Source: a virus. From it: DNA of 64,000 bases. Shown piece by piece: positions 59,550 through 64,000 of this stretch. Position 1 is the stretch's first letter, and every line of letters starts with the position of its first letter. The notes beneath the pieces were generated by a model. It was not told the DNA's origin and did not search any database. It worked only from the letters and a program-made list of their open reading frames with translations. Location: IMG/VR virus record IMGVR_UViG_3300009104_000006, positions 38,094 to 102,093 of that record. One strand, 5' to 3'. The position numbers were made by a program, and so were the translations under genes.

Positions 59550-61322
59550 TTACGCGCCCTTTATTCGTCTTGCGTTTAGCAGCGCACGACTATTATCCTG
59601 CGCTAATGAGTTCTGTGGTCCCCTCTGTTGAACTGATGAAACAGGGGAGCCTATACCGAAAGATGTTCGGCTTTGTGGCGAGGCTGGTCCTCTTGGCGTT
59701 CTTATTCCCATTCCCTCTCCTCCGGGTTGTGATGGCGGCATTACCTGATTGAGTGGCATACCGGGTGGCATTCCTCCATGCGGCATTCCTCCACGTTGTG
59801 CCATTCCCGGCGGCATCATTCCATTAGGCATCATTCCAGTGCCGGGCGGCATTCCTTGCGGCGGTGCCATTCCGGGCGGCATTGGTGGCGCTCCATCCTG
59901 TTGAGGGTCCATTTGACGATAAGTAAAGCGTATATCTCTGTCTCCTTCCTCCATGAGTTCGGGCTTGTAGCCAAGCATCATCATTCTCTGAGCAAGATTT
60001 ACTTCCATTTCGTCTCGTCGCAAACGAGTAATTTCATCCTCTTCCTCATTAGGATAGAGAGTGAGTTTCCAATCTGTGACGTCCATTTCTTTAAGCATAC
60101 GAGGGAAAAGCACGTCAGTGTAAACCTTCTGACCGAACTCGACAGCCCGATTAGTTACAAGAATCTGCATTCCCTCGTTATTCAAACCGCCACTCTTACC
60201 ACTATCAATCATGAAAATGCTACTTACACCAAAGAAAGCGGCTATACGATTCCTCATCTCATCTCTAACTGAAATATACTGCATTTCCTCAAGAGTGTCC
60301 ATGAACTTAACCCAATTCACTCCACCTCTTCCAGTCTGACTCTCTATGCCAACTTTTGGTATGTAATGTGGGTCACGCTCCATTTTCTCATCAACAGTCT
60401 TCCAAAATGACTTCATCGATTCAAGATTATCAGTGGTAACAGATATGATTCCTTTCGGACTCCTTCTCTTCTGATATGCTGTATACATGTAATTATCCAT
60501 TGCCGTCAAAGTCATGGCTTGTCGCCACATGGTATTAACTGGGCTCTTACCATACAACTTGGATGGATTGTATTTACTGATATGGAGAACCTCTCCTTCC
60601 AGATAATACTGTGTCTTCCCACTTCCTGCCATATTGGCATAGTGGGCTTCCTGCATGTTATTTCCACAGACTTGGCATTTCTCGTCTTGTCCGGGATAGG
60701 AAACTTGGTCACGATGGAGAGGACATACTTTGTATCTACCACCACGAACTCCGCGCTTATCTGAGATGATTCTCATGAATATCGGGTCGCCTCTGATGAT
60801 TTCCTTTACTCGATAGAACTTCATATCTGATGTCTCAGGGTCTACGAAGTATTCCTTAACGCAAATCAAGAATGCATCATCCACTATATTGAGGTCTTTC
60901 TCAATCTCAGCCATTATGTGCATGAAGTTCTGTTCCATCGAATTTTGCTGCTCAAGAAGCCATTTAGGATAGATTAGTTGATTTACATCTGGCGTCTTCA
61001 GTTGCCCGCCACATAGATTACATTGTTCTACTTCATTCTTGTATTCCTCACCACAGTCCATACACTTGTGCTGAAACTTCTTTTCCCAATAGTAGCCTCG
61101 TCTGAATATCTCCTGCGCTAATTTAGAAATGACTGTTCGCAGTATGAGATTCTCGTGCGTGACCGCATATAGCGCGGGTAGTGTAATACCCTGCGCTAAG
61201 ACTGGTTCCTGTATACCGGTAGTATAGAGGGGCATCTGCGGTTCTGGCGTAGTTCGACTTCTGAATGGCGCCGAGACTCTTCTTAGGAATCCGCGTATTC
61301 CTCCTTCTTCTTCATCTGCCAT
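59550..61322 (-). CDS. Portal protein with embedded zinc ribbons
   Basis: 590 residues from the ATG at 61322 (TGATG overlap). Portal features: VTHENLILRTVISKLAQEIFRRG, then YGKSPVNTMWRQAMTLTAMDNY (clip/stem region), IAAFFGVSSIFMIDSG and GLNNEGMQILVTNRAVEFGQ, typical of archaeal and marine viral portals. Two metal sites interrupt the fold: CMDC...CNLC (Cys87, Cys90, Cys101, Cys104) and CPLH...CQVC (about 205-225). The C-terminal 120 residues are low-complexity Pro/Gly/Met/Gln (PPGM-type repeats). It forms the dodecameric DNA gate at one capsid vertex and docks the terminase encoded upstream. Confidence 0.88.
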   Translation of the reverse strand: MADEEEGGIRGFLRRVSAPFRSRTTPEPQMPLYTTGIQEPVLAQGITLPALYAVTHENLILRTVISKLAQEIFRRGYYWEKKFQHKCMDCGEEYKNEVEQCNLCGGQLKTPDVNQLIYPKWLLEQQNSMEQNFMHIMAEIEKDLNIVDDAFLICVKEYFVDPETSDMKFYRVKEIIRGDPIFMRIISDKRGVRGGRYKVCPLHRDQVSYPGQDEKCQVCGNNMQEAHYANMAGSGKTQYYLEGEVLHISKYNPSKLYGKSPVNTMWRQAMTLTAMDNYMYTAYQKRRSPKGIISVTTDNLESMKSFWKTVDEKMERDPHYIPKVGIESQTGRGGVNWVKFMDTLEEMQYISVRDEMRNRIAAFFGVSSIFMIDSGKSGGLNNEGMQILVTNRAVEFGQKVYTDVLFPRMLKEMDVTDWKLTLYPNEEEDEITRLRRDEMEVNLAQRMMMLGYKPELMEEGDRDIRFTYRQMDPQQDGAPPMPPGMAPPQGMPPGTGMMPNGMMPPGMAQRGGMPHGGMPPGMPLNQVMPPSQPGGEGMGIRTPRGPASPQSRTSFGIGSPVSSVQQRGPQNSLAQDNSRALLNARRIKGA

Positions 61323-62464
61323 CAAATCGCCTCCGCCCACTTATTCACTTGGTCGGCCTCTATACCCCACTCGGCCAGTAGGGCATTAGCCTTATTGGTA
61401 TCGTCACTCCAATTGCTATACCTTACTACTTTCTTCAATTCGTCTTTCTTCAGACTATCTCCTTCTTCTATGAAAGCGAGCACTGCTTTTGCTTGAGTCG
61501 CTTTCATTTGTAAGAATGGCAAAACCCCTTTCAGTAGTTTTGCTATATCCGCTTTAGAATAGAATTGAAGGCGATGTTGACTACGTTGATTATCACTATA
61601 CACCTTTTGGTCTAATTGTAGTATACCGCAATCTAAGGTTTTCTGCAGTTGTTCGCAATGTATCTTACCTCTATTCCCCGTCGCTATGAAACCAGCGCGA
61701 GGCTCACCTCTCTTTGTAATTGTGATATAGCCATCGGCATCAAGGAATCCAGCAGCATACGCCCATGGGTCTTTGATAATGAGACCGGTCTTATCCATCT
61801 TGACAAAAGTCCCTCTTCCTGCTCCTCCAATAATATCAATCTCCTCACCATACATTGAGAGTAATTTTGCTAATTTCATGGACGTCATACTCTTATGGAG
61901 AATCTTCTTTTCAGATAAGTTTTCAAAAATCATCCTTCCTGTCATTGGGCCTTTACTTTGTAGAATCTCAGCACTCTTGACAAGTGTTTCCTTCTCTTTA
62001 TTGGTTAATCTTTCCATTTGATGAAGTGCGGTCTTCCATATTAGTCTGGCATCTCTCTTTGCTTCCATCGCTTCTACCCAAGTCTTCTTTTCCGAATCGC
62101 CCCATACATCTTCATATTCTTCGAGCATCTTAAGTGTATCATCTGCATTATCCCATTGGCGACAAGCCCTTTGAAGAGTAATACTCCTTGACTCTCCAAA
62201 CTTTCTGAGTGCTTTCATATTGCGGTCAGTAAGTCCTAATTCCTTGATAGTATCAGAATAGGGTTCACTCCAATCATGCACCTTCAATGTAGCATCAACT
62301 TCCATAATTTTCAACGCTCTAATATCATCTATTGCTTTGTCTATGAAATCCTTATCTTGTTTATTGTGCCTTCTGGCTTTCTTTAGACGCTTCACTAATT
62401 CAGATGCTGAAAAACCAAGATTGGCTTCAAACCAACCGTCTCCATTATCTGGAAAAATGCCCAT
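61322..62464 (-). CDS. LAGLIDADG domain protein with winged-helix region, in packaging cassette
   Basis: 380 residues. Residues about 1-165 are helical and charged. About 170-228 reads like a winged helix (KGPMTGRMIFENLSEKKI, then MKLAKLLSMYGEEIDIIGG). About 233-380 is a single-motif LAGLIDADG domain: YAAGFLDADGYITITKR, then IHCEQLQKTLDCGILQLDQ and LPFLQMKATQAKAVLAFIEEG. A single motif implies a homodimeric homing endonuclease or a domesticated DNA-binding protein. It lies exactly between terminase and portal, where small terminase genes often sit, and is coupled to portal. It could be a free-standing homing endonuclease, but the two extra domains suggest a packaging-related adaptor. Confidence 0.72.
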   Translation of the reverse strand: MGIFPDNGDGWFEANLGFSASELVKRLKKARRHNKQDKDFIDKAIDDIRALKIMEVDATLKVHDWSEPYSDTIKELGLTDRNMKALRKFGESRSITLQRACRQWDNADDTLKMLEEYEDVWGDSEKKTWVEAMEAKRDARLIWKTALHQMERLTNKEKETLVKSAEILQSKGPMTGRMIFENLSEKKILHKSMTSMKLAKLLSMYGEEIDIIGGAGRGTFVKMDKTGLIIKDPWAYAAGFLDADGYITITKRGEPRAGFIATGNRGKIHCEQLQKTLDCGILQLDQKVYSDNQRSQHRLQFYSKADIAKLLKGVLPFLQMKATQAKAVLAFIEEGDSLKKDELKKVVRYSNWSDDTNKANALLAEWGIEADQVNKWAEAI

Positions 62465-62527
62465 TCTCTCACGTCCAAAGTGTAGTGTTTACATTCTTTG
62501 AGTCTATTTCTGTCGTATTTATCTTAT

Positions 62528-64000
62528 TCATGGTATCATCCAACTCCCTGTATTATTGCCATCCCCACTTACCCAACTATCGAAACCGGGCATATAATCA
62601 TCCAAGAGCATTACACTTCCCTTAAACTCCTTAGATGCCCAATTTGCGAGTGCTATACTCATCGCTAAGTCATCGTGCACGCCTACGCTCTCTAACTTAC
62701 CACTCTTCTGCATACCGAAACGATTGAGTTCCTGCTCAAGAGCATGAGTGTATTTCTTACTTCTCTCATCACCATATGGAGTTTTAATGTGCCCTTGCTC
62801 AAATGCAAGAAGAAGAGACATGAACAAACTCTCCTTACGCGTGCGCGTAGTCATGAATACTCGAATAGGCATATCCGCCCTAAGTTCTCTCATCTCTTGC
62901 TCAAGCATTCTTTGGAAGTTGTTTCCCTCAAGTTCGATAAGTTCGGGCTGAAACTTACTATTGAGCATCACCATCATCCTCTTCTGTGCTACTGAGGACA
63001 TTCCTCTTTCATGAACGACGTGAATTATCTCCTTCTTCTCCTCATCGGGTTTGATACGCATAACCGTCATCGCAGTAAAATCAGCATTTTTATCAGACGC
63101 TATCGCAGGGTCGTGACCTATGAAGTGCTGTCCGAAAACGCCATCTGCTTCTCCTTCTTCGTTGTAATTAGTTTCGGCCCTGTCTAACAAAACTAAATCA
63201 GTATCTCTTGCTTGTTCCAACAAGGGCAACGGAAACATACTTGCCACATCGTGGATAGGCTCACAGAGATATTCTCGCGTAAACTGAATTGCAGGCATCG
63301 ACATGCGCCTCGAATCTAAGGCTTCTAAATCCCAACGCTCAGGCCAAAGAGCAATTCCTTCAGCATCTATTGCTGGATAAGTCTCCACTCTGAATGTTTC
63401 CTTCTGCTCCAATTCTGCATACAAGTCATTGTAACTAAATGGTGTGCCAACCATCATCAATTTACTCGTGTGGTGAAGAACCGGAAGGAGAACACCATAG
63501 AACCAATCGGCCGTTTTAGCCAATTCAGAAGCAGTCGTTCCCCAGAGAATATCGTCACACACTACTATGTCGGGGTGGAAACCACGAGTTGCTCCACCAA
63601 CTGACTTTGCCATCATACGGCTACCGTTAGAAAACTCGAAGTAGGATTTCGCCCAAGGCTTGCCTTCTGGCTTCAAATGTCTAAGAATGTCATTTTCCTC
63701 TATCAGATTGCGAATGAACCTCATATGCTCAAGCGTCTGCTCAAGTGAGTGAGAGAAAACCATAACGTGTTTGCCGGGATTGAATGCAGCAAGCCATAAC
63801 GCATAAGACATGAAGAAGACGGATTTACCGTGGTCACGAGATGCTTTCACGCAGTAGTATTGTGACTCTTCTAATCCCTTCCGCCAATCGTCATGATGAT
63901 GATTGTATAGAAAACCAAGGATATCTACGAAGAAATACTTGAATGACTTCTTGCACATCTCTCTATCCATATTCAGGATGAAGGCGTCCATCTGCTCATT
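62528..64000 (-). CDS. terL: Terminase large subunit (5'-partial)
   Basis: DNA-packaging ATPase/nuclease of 487 residues from an ATG at 63991. The frame stays open to the window edge, so the true start may lie outside. ATPase: Walker A-like VKASRDHGKSVFFM (about 48-61), Walker B IVVCDDILWG (about 150). Nuclease: FIGHDPAIASDKNADFTAMT (first Asp), LIELEGNNFQRML (Glu), VGVHDDLAMSIALANW (Asp). These are the classical TerL motifs. It cuts and pumps DNA through the portal. Read in the order of transcription it is the first seen gene of the late arm. Confidence 0.9.
   Translation of the reverse strand, partial: NEQMDAFILNMDREMCKKSFKYFFVDILGFLYNHHHDDWRKGLEESQYYCVKASRDHGKSVFFMSYALWLAAFNPGKHVMVFSHSLEQTLEHMRFIRNLIEENDILRHLKPEGKPWAKSYFEFSNGSRMMAKSVGGATRGFHPDIVVCDDILWGTTASELAKTADWFYGVLLPVLHHTSKLMMVGTPFSYNDLYAELEQKETFRVETYPAIDAEGIALWPERWDLEALDSRRMSMPAIQFTREYLCEPIHDVASMFPLPLLEQARDTDLVLLDRAETNYNEEGEADGVFGQHFIGHDPAIASDKNADFTAMTVMRIKPDEEKKEIIHVVHERGMSSVAQKRMMVMLNSKFQPELIELEGNNFQRMLEQEMRELRADMPIRVFMTTRTRKESLFMSLLLAFEQGHIKTPYGDERSKKYTHALEQELNRFGMQKSGKLESVGVHDDLAMSIALANWASKEFKGSVMLLDDYMPGFDSWVSGDGNNTGSWMIP

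Overview
The window is a 64-kb piece of a head-tailed archaeal virus genome (Caudoviricetes type), with moderate GC and almost no non-coding DNA. The evidence for a virus is a complete morphogenesis series: large terminase, portal, U35/S78-type prohead protease, HK97-type major capsid protein, neck proteins, tail tube, tail-assembly chaperones, tape measure, hub and fibres. The evidence for an archaeal host is a replication set of archaeal type: family B DNA polymerase, an archaeo-eukaryotic primase that appears to be a PriS-PriL fusion, an XPF/ERCC4-type nuclease, a Cas4-like nuclease and a group II chaperonin (thermosome). From general knowledge this mix best fits the magrovirus-like viruses of marine Euryarchaeota (Marine Group II/Poseidoniales). 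That assignment is inferred from gene content only; no search was run.

Layout. Positions 1-11360 are the replication/early arm on the + strand: PolB (5' end outside the window), Cas4-like nuclease, primase, two Cys-rich proteins, ERCC4 nuclease, a P-loop ATPase (candidate helicase), a DEDD exonuclease and the thermosome. Between them sit many tiny genes, often zinc-ribbon proteins. Positions 11368-64000 are the morphogenesis arm on the - strand. Read in transcription order (right to left) it holds terminase (5' end outside the window), a LAGLIDADG protein, portal, small head proteins, a 1889-aa protein with a ligase-like nucleotidyltransferase domain, protease/scaffold, capsid protein, decoration candidates, neck proteins, tail tube, SAP-domain protein, tail-assembly chaperones with a predicted -1 frameshift, a short tape measure, a tail-tip protein, a 5515-aa giant protein, hub, three fibres, an accessory protein, a methyltransferase and a last small protein. 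The arms converge at about 11360.

Genes in each arm are tightly coupled: ATGA, TGATG or TAATG stop/start overlaps are the rule. Several start sites were moved to fit these overlaps or Shine-Dalgarno sequences. No tail sheath was recognised, so a siphovirus-like (non-contractile) tail is most likely. No integrase, lysis gene, tRNA, CRISPR array or insertion sequence was recognised. PolB runs off the left edge and terminase off the right edge, so the genome is longer than the window. Replication genes not seen here (sliding clamp, clamp loader, recombinase, SSB) and the late promoter may lie outside it.

The most notable points are the predicted frameshift in the tail chaperone genes, the nucleotidyltransferase domain fused to a large protein of the head cluster, the 16.5-kb giant tail gene, the primase fusion, the viral thermosome, a C-terminal motif shared by the protease/scaffold and a coiled-coil head protein, and a LAGLIDADG protein between terminase and portal.
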